Assembly: GCA_047967505.1 (NCBI GenBank) | Contig: CM106538.1 | Direction: 5' to 3' (one strand) | Origin: Dipteris shenzhenensis | Lineage: Eukaryota; Polypodiophyta; Polypodiopsida; Gleicheniales | DNA length: 64,000 nucleotides | In this document: piece by piece, positions 13,301-25,300 of the stretch | Numbering within the stretch: position 1 is the stretch's first letter | How the letters are laid out: each line of letters opens with the position of its first letter | Position numbers and translations under genes: made by a program | Notes under the pieces: generated by a model | Told to the model about the DNA's origin: nothing | Databases searched by the model: none | The model's input: only the letters and a program-made list of their open reading frames with translations

Positions 13301-16300
13301 ATCCATTTCTTCATTCATAGCAGTTTGCCATTCTGGCTTGTCTACTGCGTCTTCAAAGTACACTGGCTCTTCTGTAGCCATGATGGTAGTCATAAGAGCA
13401 TAGTTGGTGGTTTCCACCTGAATTGCTATGCCTTTCTGAGCATATGTCAATCTGACTGGAGGTCTGCTTTCCCTAGTAGACCGTCTGAGCTGTTGTGGCT
13501 CTGCTTGGGGTGTTGCTGGCAATTCTTGCTCTTCTTCATCAAAGTGTTCTGTAGATGACTGTGAAGTCGATGCTTCTATCTCCTGTGTAGGTGAGGTTTT
13601 CCATTCTGATTCCTCATCAAAGATTACATCTCTGGAGATAATGACCTTGTGGTTGATGGGATCATACAATTTGTATGCTTTGCTTTCTTCACTGTAGCCA
13701 ACCATGATGCATTTTCGTGACTTCGCATCCAATTTCCTGCGATGATCATGTATGTGAGCATATGCTATGCAACCAAATATGCGGAGATGCCCAATGCGTG
13801 GCTTGTGTCCAGTGAATGCTTCATAAGGAGTCATACCTTGTATCGGTTCGGTAGGAAGCCGATTAAGCAAGTAGTTAGCTGTAGCTATTGCTTCTGCCCA
13901 ATACTGATTTAGAAGATGCTTTTCACTAACCATTGCTCTAGCACTGTCTGCTAAAGTCCCATTCTTCCTTTCAGCTCTTGCATTCTGCTAAGGAGTATCT
14001 GCACATGTGAATTGTCTTCGAATGCCATGATTTCTGCAAAAGTTCATGTATGTTGAAGACACCTCTGTCTGATCTCATGACCTCGATCTTTCTGCCTGTT
14101 TGGTTTTCTACCATGGCTTTGAATTCTTGAAATCTGGAAAACACTTCAGACTTCTCTTTCAGAAAGTAGACCCAACAATATCTGCTATAGTCGTCGATGA
14201 AAGTCAAGCAGTAAAGTGAACCACTGATGCTGCGGGTCTGGGCATAACCCCATACATCTGTATGTATCAAATCAAGAATACCTCGTGCACGAGAGGTACT
14301 TCTGACAAAGTTGGTTCGCTTTTGTTTGCCAAAGCAGCATGCTTCGCAAACTTTTCCAAGAAACTGTAGCTTCGGAATCCCAATTGCCATATTCTGATTC
14401 TTGAGATCTAACAAGTACTTGAAGTTGACATAACCATATCTCTTGTGCCATTTTGCAGGTAGTGGCATCTGTTGCATTTGAGCTGACATGGCATGCTTAT
14501 CTGGTACTGTAACTAGCATTCTGTATAAGCGTCCTTCCTTGACACCTTTTGCTACCAGCTGACATCTTTTGGATTTGTCTCTGATACTGCATTCATCACC
14601 GTTGAAGATGACTTTGTAATTGTGTTCTGTCATTTGACCTACTGACAAAAGGTTCTTGCTGAGCTTTGGAACATAGAGCACATCTTTGACTTATCCTTTT
14701 GTACCAGTGAAATTGTTCATAGGGATAACACCTGTCCCTTGAACTGGATTCGGTGTATTATCTGCTGTGTAGATGACATTTTTATGACCTTCTAATGGCT
14801 TCATTTCTGTGAACCATTCCTGATGATTTGTCATATGAGATGATGCACCGCTGTCGATATACCAAGGATCCCGTTTCACTTAGTCGACTTGATAGCTGTA
14901 ATCCTCTTTGGGATTGAAATCAGTGTTTAGGTACACTGTATCGGTCTGATGCAATCCTCTTTGGGATTGAAATCAGTGTCTAGGTACACTGTATCGGTCT
15001 GATGCAATTTCTCGCTTGCAAGAAACATATTTCCATGTTCATTTGCAAAATGACTGTGACTAGAATGTCCACCACGATGATTTCCTCTGCCTCGGGAATT
15101 CCCTCGATTACTGTTGGATTGACCGCCTTGGTCGTACTGCTTCTTGCGGCAATCTCTTTCATAGTGTCCAAACTTGTGACAGTAGTTGCATTGAATGTTT
15201 GACACATTGGTGAATGCATTCCCTCGTCCTTGGAATCTTCCTCGATTGGAATGATTTCCTCTTTGCTGATTCTGATGTTGCTGATGCTGATTCTGACTTT
15301 GATTTTGTTGCTGATGACCACTTTTCTGGTATGATCTATCTCTGCTTCTTCTGAAGCTGTGAATACCTGATCATTAGAATGACCTTTACGTGCTTGAATT
15401 GCCGGAGTCCTGAGTTCTTCACCAAGTAGAACTGATTGAAGTTCTTCCAGTGTTGGAATTTGCCGTTGGGATGGCAATACTCTGGACTAGATTCTCATAT
15501 CCCTCTCCTAGTCCATTCAGGATTACTTGAACCATTTGTGCGGGATTCATAGTCTCTCCTGCTGCTGCAAGTTGATTGTTGTAGTCTTTTATGCGGAGTA
15601 CATAAGCATGACCGGTTTCATTGCTATTGCGGAAACTCTAGTTGATCTGGTTTCTCAGGGTGAGAATCCTGGATGTGTTCTTGGACTCGTAGAGAGCCGC
15701 GAACATATCCCATGCTTCTTTTGATGTCTTGACCGTGTTGAGTTGTCCTAGCATGACATCTTGCACATTTTGCTTGATTAGGTGATAGGCATACTTGTCT
15801 TTCTTATCCCATTCTGCTTGAGCTCGGGCAATGGAAGGATCTGCTACTGGTGCGGAAATTGTTTGTGTAGATGTAGATCCCGATGTAGATTCCGTTGCTG
15901 GTGGTGTGACAACAGATGGAGTAGAGCTACTGGTGGCTGGATTGTCCAATGGTCTAGGTGTAGACCCATCGACATACTCCCATTTGTCCTAAAGCACAAG
16001 AATGGTCTCCATTTGGTATTTCCATGTACCGTAATTGGAGTTGTCTAACTTAGCAGATGCCTCCAGATTGAGGTTGCTAGTCGACATGGTGCAAGAAATG
16101 TACTCAAAAGTGATGGAAGATCTCTGTATGAATCAACTGCAAATACACTGTCTATGCCAAGTGAAATCTCTGAATTGTCGGTGAAGATAGAACTGCAGTA
16201 TATGAAATTTGATATGTATTACAAGGCTTGTGGCAATGATGCCGGGAATAGCCAAGAGGCTTTACAAGGCTGAAATGATGTGCACGATGTCGTGAGATAG

Positions 16301-19300
16301 CCGAATAGGCTTTACAATGGTGGCATGTTGTGTGTGAAATCAAATGCTGTTTGCCCACTGAATCAATCTGCAATGCCTCTGAACTCTGAAGTCTGCTCAC
16401 TGAACTGATGAACGTAAGGTTTCAGGTAATGTAATGATGTGAAACCGTATGTGAGCGTATGGACTGACTCCGAGTAGGTACTAGTCGGGAATTTCGGGCA
16501 TGGCTTAGATTGGCAACTTGGGGAAATTCAAAGCATCCCCTCTATGGCGATCTAGTCTACTTTGATCTAGATCTAAACCAACCGTCGATCGATGAAAGAA
16601 TAGCAAATAATTCCTTTTCTTTTGTTCTTTTTAAGTGCTGGGTCAGATGCGTCGATGTAGAGGCAAATGTGCGTGAAGGAAGTGGTTTTGTCGGTGAGGC
16701 TCAAATGTGAGTGTAACTTGCGTCGAAATGTGTGCGTGATGTGACGAGCGCGTAGAGCACGAAAAAACGAGCGACTTTTCTTTTTGGAACGCCCTCAAAT
16801 TCTTCCTGGATCAAGAGATATGACTTGATCTAGGTGGAGGGGCAAAAGGAGTGCAAATGGTGCTCAATGGTGATGTATCACTGTGAGTCACATGCAGTGA
16901 TGATGTGGCACTGTGCCTAGCAAGAGATGTGCCAGTGGAGTCCTGTGCTGAGGTGGCAGGAGTGGTCACATGAAGTGACTGTGAAGCACTGTGTGTGCCT
17001 GCAAAGGTCAATGCTGACTGGACTGCTGAGGTGGCACTGTTGAGGTGGCAGAGGTGACGTGGCAGTGATGACGTGGCAAGATGACGTGTTTGTTGACGTG
17101 GCAGTCGGTGGTGACATGGCAATCGGTGACGTGGACTGTTGACGTGGCAGATAAGATGCCACGCGGAGGATAAGAGCTTGGGAAGATGCCACGTGTCGAG
17201 TAGCTATTTGCCACGTGTTGCTTGGAAGGAGGTCGACCGGAATCTTGCAAGGTCCTGACGGAATCTTCAAGATTCCATCGACGGAACGCCGTTTGGAGTC
17301 TGCTGTTGTGGCGTCGTTGCTGTTGCTTCTCGTGAAGCTTTGTTTGAGGCGGCTTTGAGAGGGTCCATGGAGCCTTGTTGCAGGGTTGAAGATTTCGTCC
17401 GTGTCGATGGAAGCCTGTCGTTTGAAGCGGATGCATTGTTGCACAGGTGCTGTCTGGGGCAGCTATTGATGATGGAGGCTAGTCGTTGTGCATCTCTAGG
17501 AGCTCGTTCGTCGCAAGGCCTCTTAGGCTTGCAGCGGTGCGGAGAACTGTGGCTTGGCCGTTGCTGGTTGTAGATGCACCGGCTGAACACTCCCACGAGC
17601 GCCCGTTGGCTGTTCTTGGAGTCGAAGTCCGGTTGGCTGTAGAGTTCGTAGCTGGAGGCGTGTGGGTTGGTGCGGCTTGGCTACTCGTCCGTGGCGCTTG
17701 GTGTTGCAGTGCTGATGGCTGGCGGGAGGCCCGTTGACGTTGCGAGCTTCTGGAGCGTGCTGAGTCGCCGATGATGCGTGCAATGTTAGAGCAGCCGGTC
17801 GTTGTAGGAGGCTTTTCTTAGTGTAGAGGCTATCGTTGTTGGGCTGGAGTAGGGCTGGAGTAGTCGGCTGGAAGATGACTGTTGGAGAAGCTTCTTGAGC
17901 TGGTGGACGTCGTCGGCACTGGCAGTCAGTGTATTGAAGGAGCCGGCGAGCTATTGTGAGCTAGGAGCGTTGGAGTCGTAGGAGCCTATATATGCTGTAC
18001 ATGGGTTGTTAGAGCGCTGCTACTACGAGTTGTAGGCTATGGTGCTGAAGTGGTTGTAGCACTTTGGAGGAGCTTTAGTCTTGATGTGGAGGTCTCCTTG
18101 AGAGGCCTTGAAGACCGTATGAAGACGATGTCTGAGTGGAAGGACAAGGCCGAGGAGCCCTCAATCTACCTCCTCTATTTCTCTCAATGGATTATGAAGA
18201 ACTCTCCCTATTTTTCTCACAAAGGATCTCTCTCCCTCAACTGAAATCGAAGAACAATACAAGGAATCACTCAATCTCACATAGACGGAAATCTCTCTCA
18301 ATGAACGGAAATTTCTATCAAAGAAATGAAAGGTGGTCTCTTACCGGAAGTGGACTCTCACGGAGAACACTCAAGAGAACTCTCAATCTCACAATCTCTC
18401 TCACACTCTCAAGAATCGCAATGCCTCAGCGGAAGGCAAGGAAGCTCTGATACCATGACAAAATATGAAGAGGGGAGAGGAGAAGAGTGGAGATGAGGAG
18501 AGAGGGCACAACTAGAGAGCACACCACAAATGACTAACTGTACACTAGATTTAGTTGAAAAAATAGAATATATACAAACCCTTTTAGGGTTAGGGTTAGG
18601 GGATCTAACCCTTTCCTTTATAGCACTCTATAAGGTTAGTGCTATGCACATATGATCACGTGATGGTGCTATGCACACATGATCACATGATGTTGACCGT
18701 GAACTCTCAACACCATGGTGTGTAGATTGAATAAGGCACTCTATGGGCTGAAACAGGCTCCCCAAGTTTTCTTTGATGACTACTTCCCACATATTGGTCT
18801 TTCTCAAAGTCCATTGGATGCAAACCTGTACCTCCATTTAGAGGGGGACATGAGAATGATGGTGATACTCTATGTGGATGATCTTATCTTGAGAAGGGAT
18901 CCCAACAACAAGATAGGGAATGCAAATACTCTCTTGTATGAAGAATATTGGACCTTGGTCTGTTGCATTACTTTTTGGAGGAGGAAGAGAAGACTTTCTT
19001 TCATTCTTCAAGAAGTACTGCGAGAGTCTAAAACGTTTCCAAATGGAAAACTGCAAGGAGGGAGTGATACTCATGGAAGTCGGGAGCGAACTCAGCAAAT
19101 ATGATGTTTCTACGCTGGTGTATTCGACCAAGTATTGACAAGTTGTGGATGAGCTTACTCTACCTCACAAAACACTCATCCCAACATTTGATTCTTAGTG
19201 GGACTAATTTTCCAATTCTCATCAAAACTCTGAGAGAATTATTGGCAAGCTTGTTTGCAGGTTTTATGCTTCTTGAAGTGTGCCCATCCAACTGCCGGTC

Positions 19301-22300
19301 AACCGGAATTGTGGGCAACACTGGAATTCTAGTCTTGTTCTCAGCCATCTCAATCAAAGTCACCATGTCGGAGTGAAGAGGACGATGAACTGAAAGAGAA
19401 GGTGGATGGGATGGAAGGAACTGAGGCTTGAAGAAAGGAGAAGGTTTAAGATGAGGATGAAGGGGCTGACAGCCCAGACCGAACTGCTCCACTGGATGCA
19501 CTGCTGAAGAACTGCTCCAGCTCCAAAAGATGCTCTAACAAGGAGTGAGGGGGGGCCTATATATAGCCCCTCACCCTGCTCCAGTCAGCTACACCATGCA
19601 GGCCGACTCATTGCCCCTATGTGGGCCAACTCCAGCTCATAGGGCTGGGCACACAGCCCTATAAAAGGGCACCTAGGGGGCCGAGGCCTTGCAGCATATG
19701 GGCCGACCAGGCCAGGTGGGCTGACCCACCTAAAGGGCTGCCTACTGCCCTATAAGGAGGGATCAAGCCCCACAGCTCATCGCTAGCAAGGTGGCCGACC
19801 TACAGGTCGTCCCACCCTCTGCTTCACAGCCCAGACAAAAGGCCCATTAAGGCGCCTAAGAGCAGCGAGGCATACCTCCCCACACAGCCCTGCACCCCTC
19901 TTGGGAACCTCTGTGCCCTATGTGGCAACACGAGGCACTAGAAAGCCAGACTAACCTACTCTCACTGTGGGGGTGCACCCACAACAGAGGCCCTCACTCT
20001 CGACCCTGGCCTCAATCACTAGGCGGGCACACCCCCAATCAAGGCCCTCTCTCTCTAAGGTGACATCAGGGATGTTGACCTCCAACAACAACATATGTTG
20101 GTCGTGTTGAAGAGACTTAGGCCTCCTAGTGGATCCTAGTTGGACCAACATGAGATGAGATGATAGGAATCAATTCCCAAATAAACATGGAGTGTATTCT
20201 TGCCTCGACTTCTAGTTGTGACATTAAATTCTTAGATGAGATGCTTCTGGATTTCCTATTAGGGGTATTTTTTTTGTAAGGGGCACCCTTGATTTGGTCT
20301 CATGGTGCTCTAGATACCTCTAAACTCCCTATCAGGGGGAGGGGAAGGGGCGGTCACATGATGTTATTCGATGTGGTCTCATAGCCCCCCTTGGCCTTCC
20401 ACATACATTAATATTGCCCCCTTTCCCTCGACAAATGATGGCCTCCTTGTCCTTCCATGGATGTTAATAAACCTCTCTCTCTCTCTCTCTCTCCCCCCCC
20501 CCCCTTGTTTGATCCGCTTAGCCGGCATGTATGGCACTGCATGCAGCTTGATCTATCAAAGGTGGATTGGGCCCGAAAGGAGAGACTTCAAGTTCTCTTA
20601 TTCGCACTGTGTCAGGGATTTTGGCTCATTGACCTCAGGTTGATGCATGTTACCTTGGTTGGACTTATTTGCATCCATGACATTAGTAGTTGAGGTATTG
20701 GTATGCTCGTACATACAGATGGTTTTCGAGCCTGGGACTCCACGTGGTCAGATTGCCCCCTTTTAGTATGTCGTTGAGGCCCCTCTATTCCTCTCACCTA
20801 TTATAAGGCTAACCAGGTCATTCGAGAGGATCTCATACAGCTACACACATATAGGATTGATTAGCCCCTAGCGAGCTTGGTGTGAAGCTCAGCTTGGACA
20901 GATATCACTGTCTACGGATATCAGAGAAGGGCTTTTTCAATCCACTAGGCTACACACAAATCCACCATCTCCTCTCTTTGAGAATTTTGCTCGGGCAGTT
21001 TTGTGTTTCCTCACATTGATTATGCATTGAGACTAGACAGACTGAGGGCATACCTAAAGAGGGAGGCATCTGCACCCTATGTGATCTACAAGAGATAGAG
21101 TCCCAAGAATACTTTGCTTTCGAATGCCTTGTGTTACCTGTACTATGTAATCCGAGGCCATCATCTCTGTCTCTTTAGAGATGGATTTGGACCCCTTTCC
21201 AATATTTTGGTTCACCCAGATTAGAGATGTTTGGCAATCTTCATTCATGAGGCTGTACAACACAGAGACCAGTTGCTTAGGACACATAGATAGGGAGATC
21301 AGCCAGACTCCACCTAGAGCTTGATCACCGAGTTTTTCTAGCCAAATAGCATGAACCAGCAGCCCCTAGGTAGATAGCGTAGCAGAGGCCTGAAGCGAGA
21401 GATATGATAGGCTCGTCACTGTGTCGATGCATAGATGAGGGGTTGAGGATCTTCCCTCCACGTTCGCTAGACTTGGAACACAGCCGATGGGGGTGTTATT
21501 GGCACTTTTCGGCAAACTCTAAGGTATCATGGTGTAGACCATGGCAGATCATAGAGATTGACCGATAGGAGTGCCCTACCACAGGTTTCATGCCACCGCA
21601 GCATTGATCACGACAGGAGTCTCTTTACCCATTCTTAGTCACCTGGTGGACTTGGTCCCTCTGACAACATGTAGAGGACCGTGATAGTAATATTACATTG
21701 CAGATTTTTCTATCCTCTCCATAGGTTCAAATACTTTGTATTAATGTTCTCTCTTGTATTTGTCTTGGGTGCAGATGCCCACTTCCATTCAGCTCATTAT
21801 TTTTCAGTCTCATAGACCCTTCGGTCCTTCAAAGACTTTAATAAACTTTCTTCTTCTTCTCTCTCTCTCTCTCTCTCCTGTACCCGTCTTTTCCCACACA
21901 ACACCCCACAACCCACTGCCACCACACCCCTTTATTTTTGCTTCTCTTTCTATTTCTCTAGTTCCTTAGTTCTTCTTCTTTGCCTTGCATTTGGGTGGGT
22001 TGGATCTTTGGCCTAGTATGCATCGAGTTTACCCAAGAGACTTAGTAATCTAGTAAAAAATCTAGATGGAATATATTGCTTGGGTAGTGATTCGAGTCAT
22101 GCGACCATAAATTTTCTTTCTACTCTCAACCCTATTTCATGCTTGAAGGTGCCGTAAGTTTGTGAAAATCCCCATTTTTTGTGAGATTTCTTGGGGTCAT
22201 GCCATCTAGCATTATTCCTAGGATATTGGTTGTCTGAGCCATCATGTTGGAATGCAGCTCTTGTTGTGCATGATAACTTTCAAATTTGAAATGTGAGCGA

Positions 22301-25300
22301 AAGGGCATCCTCAGCAAGCTGTTAGCCTTATATGCATTGTCACGTTCTCTTCTTTGAAGGAAAGAGAGGATCCATTTTTTTCTTAGTGGCTTGTTGAATA
22401 TCATTGGCTGTGTGTTGCCCTATGGCCTACCTTTTCTAGGACTTTTTGCTTGCAGCTTTTGTGAGCCAGGCTGTAATCCCCTCGGTGAAACACTTGACCT
22501 GCGTGCCAAAGTTGCGTTATGATCACTTGAGATGCGAACAGAGGTTAGGCAGCTGTTGAAACGGCAAATTGGGGATGATAATTTCTTGATGATGTAATAT
22601 ACGACTGTCTGCGAAACAGTGCCAACTAGAAATAATAATCTATGCTGGACGATGTGGGATAACCAAAGTTAAAAGCTAACTATGCCAAACATCCACAACC
22701 ATGCTGTAGGAATCACCCTATCATTCTATGATATTTGTACGAGTTGACATTCCTGGACCATGCTCCCATCTCGCTTTACCTAATATTTGATGGCAACTGA
22801 CTACAAACTAGGCCATCTTGGATTGCGGATGAAGATTGAGATCAATCTAATATTTGAATCTTTGGAGAGACTTAATGATGGGCTAGGTAAGACTGATGGT
22901 CAAGTGTGAATATCAATGAAAACCCATCGAAAGCAAGGGGTCCAATAGATACCCAGACAAGGAGTACAATGGCAGATAGTTTAATGCATAAGCTGCTTGC
23001 AGGACTGATCTTGTGGTAAGAAATTACATACAACTAGCTTGCACATGAGTGGTATGCATCTGTGGATCTTTACGACAAAGTCCTCTCTCTGATGGTCATA
23101 GGATCATGGTGTTCCATGCCATTAATCATGTATAGCACCTGTCCTGTTAACTTGTAGTCGTGTAGGGATACTAAGCCTATCCCATGCAACCTCCCTCAAG
23201 TCACCAACAAGAAGCACTTTAAGCAAAATAGAAGTCCAGAACCTTTGTGACTATCACTACCATACGAAGATAAGTACGCACCTGTAAAGTTCAGCTATAT
23301 ACTTTTTAATGCCTCTCCGGCCTCTAAATGTACTAACCCTTACGTAATTAAGGGAGTTTGAATGCTCTTTTCTATGCAAAAAGTTTTCTATAATATCAAG
23401 ATCTTCTATTCGAATAAAGTTTCCTAAACATCATATATGTAATGATGACAAGCTATATATCATTTTCATATAAGAATTTTCTTTAATGCCTAGAACACTC
23501 CTAAAATTTAAGAATCATAGGGACACCAGACTGAATGCCTCTAACAATGATTGTTATGTTTTTGGTTTTTCCTCTGTAGACAATTAACTCTAAAAAGCCC
23601 CCTCCAAAAGGCTTCCAAAAGAGTACATCTTTTGTGTAAACCTTGTAGGCTACCAAGACGGGATGATTGAGAAAGAGACTCAAAAAAGGTGTATGTAGAA
23701 TGATAAAGTTTTTGTTTCTCAGGCATAAGTACCTTCTATTTTGAAAAGCCTCTTTATGTTGTTTTCTAAATTCATCAATATTTACCAAAGTCTTGCATCC
23801 TAGCTGTAATGGGTCCACATATATGAAGACTTGTGAGCCTGAGGGTGAAGCTATCTTTCAATGCCTGAGAAGCCTGCCTTGGGAAGCCTCTCCTATCAGA
23901 GAAACCAAACTAACTTCCTGGTGCATTAGCAGCAACCACGTCATTGTGCACACCAATAACTTCGATATTGAGGAACGACAGTCTCAATTTCATCAATTTA
24001 GAGCACATCAGAGCAAGTGAAGGCTTCCTTAGCCTGAGGTCGACTTGAGATTGAATTTCTTCAAGCTCACCTATTGAGATTCGGACTCTTGGAGGCTGAA
24101 GGTGGATCTGCACCAAAACTTGAACATTCATGTGATCATTTTTTATGGAAACATCACTTGCAGTCTTTTGAATGCAGTAAACGACTTAATTCTTTCTGCT
24201 CAACAAGGAGGAATTCATCCAGTTTATAGGACAATGTATTTTTTTGATTTTTGTTGAGATCTGGAACTGATCAAGAAAGAGCCACCTTCCTTCTCCTAAA
24301 TTACTTCTTGGTTTCCTTTGCTGATGACAGGTGGACCAATCCATCAAGAAACTTGTTCTTAGAGGATTTTAGTTGATAAATATCCCTTCTGAGATACAGG
24401 AATCGTTGGTGTGGCCGGTATAGGAGTAATCTAAGAATCATTTTCATTCTGTAAGACTTAACTGACATAACAATGTTTCTATAACCTGCTGTCTCAAATC
24501 ATTTTTCCATGTCTATTCTTTCCTGTTCTGTGAGCACTGTCCTGGACTCTCTTTTTTTCTCTTTCCCGAGATGAAGTTCTTTATGAAGGCTTATCAGGTC
24601 CAGCATCCTTGAGAGACATGAGGAGTGCACGATCTATCAAAATTTTTTGTTTCAGTATCTCAGAAAGTTGGCCTTCAATGTTATCTGGAGCTCCAGTTGC
24701 ATGCTTGAAGACATTTCTTTGTTAATTCCTCTGTAATGGAGTGTTATATCTTAAGGCTGGTGGAAGCACTAATGAAGTTTGCCTAAAAAATTTCCACATG
24801 CTAGATCCTGTGATGAAATCTCAAACTTTGTTTCTCCAAATGTCATGTTTCCCTGTTTACATTAACTTCTGTCCAAGCTATGATATCTAAATAGCTTTTA
24901 GTCAAACCAAATGTTACAATGCTGAGAGGACTCCATCAGTTTGCAACTGGTTTACCACTTACCTTATCGCTGTTGAGACAACTGAAAGCATTGCGCTGTG
25001 TCTTATGTTTTGATTGTAACCTTGCAAAAAATTATTCCTGGCAGGTTGATTGATGCACATGACACATGTATATATGCAGAAATCCGAACAAGAATTCCTG
25101 ATACAATCCCAAGGGACTACAGCGTAGAAGATGAGAGTGCTGGGGTTCCTCCAAGTTTTGCAGTAAAGGTAGAAATCATGGACAACATCTCATGTCTCAT
25201 GCTTCTTTCCTCATTCTCTGACTTGGCTATTGAAACTGTCATGCCTTGGTTATTTGTGGAGCATTGTTTCATGTGTCAAGCATTGGCTGTTTTTTGCTTT

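Larger units (their letters stand above)
11478..18712 (-). mobile_element. Copia-2, young Ty1/copia retrotransposon nested in an older copia
   Basis: The element is 7,235 bp with two 257-bp LTRs that differ at only two positions by my reading, which marks a recent insertion. The CCATG target duplication is perfect (11473-11477, 18713-18717). The insertion split the RT of an older plus-strand copia copy. The 5' leader is unusually long (about 2.36 kb between gag and primer site) and carries a cluster of TGACGTGGCA words. The pol frame is nevertheless interrupted by frameshifts, stops and a 53-bp tandem duplication. It was therefore probably defective when it inserted and mobilised in trans, or it decayed quickly. 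Confidence 0.95.
1873..25044 (+). other. 23.2-kb RAD1 intron filled with retroelements
   Basis: The donor is AA|GTACAT at 1873 and the acceptor is CTGGCAG at 25044. Joining the two exons gives DMQLLLK followed by the next conserved RAD1 block with no frame loss. The intron contains a solo LTR, Copia-1, an old copia copy interrupted by Copia-2, and a possible LINE scrap. Copia-1 and Copia-2 are both antisense to RAD1. Confidence 0.88.

Noticed and set aside
16811-17783. Overlapping minus and plus ORFs of 77-175 residues in the Copia-2 leader
   Set aside because: They overlap in several frames, are low in complexity (Thr/Ser/His-rich from the TGACGTGGCA repeats) and match no retroelement protein.
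18444-18455. tRNA-Met-like sequence
   Set aside because: Only the 12-nt primer-binding match is present. No cloverleaf exists, so it is a retroelement primer site rather than a tRNA gene.
19550-20050. Second solo LTR like that at 3136-4516
   Set aside because: GC-rich words are shared, but I could not find TG...CA ends with matching flanks.
23910-24131. Minus-strand ORF faintly like the C-terminal end of plant bHLH proteins
   Set aside because: The similarity is limited to scattered hydrophobic positions, no basic helix-loop-helix is found nearby and surrounding frames are closed.
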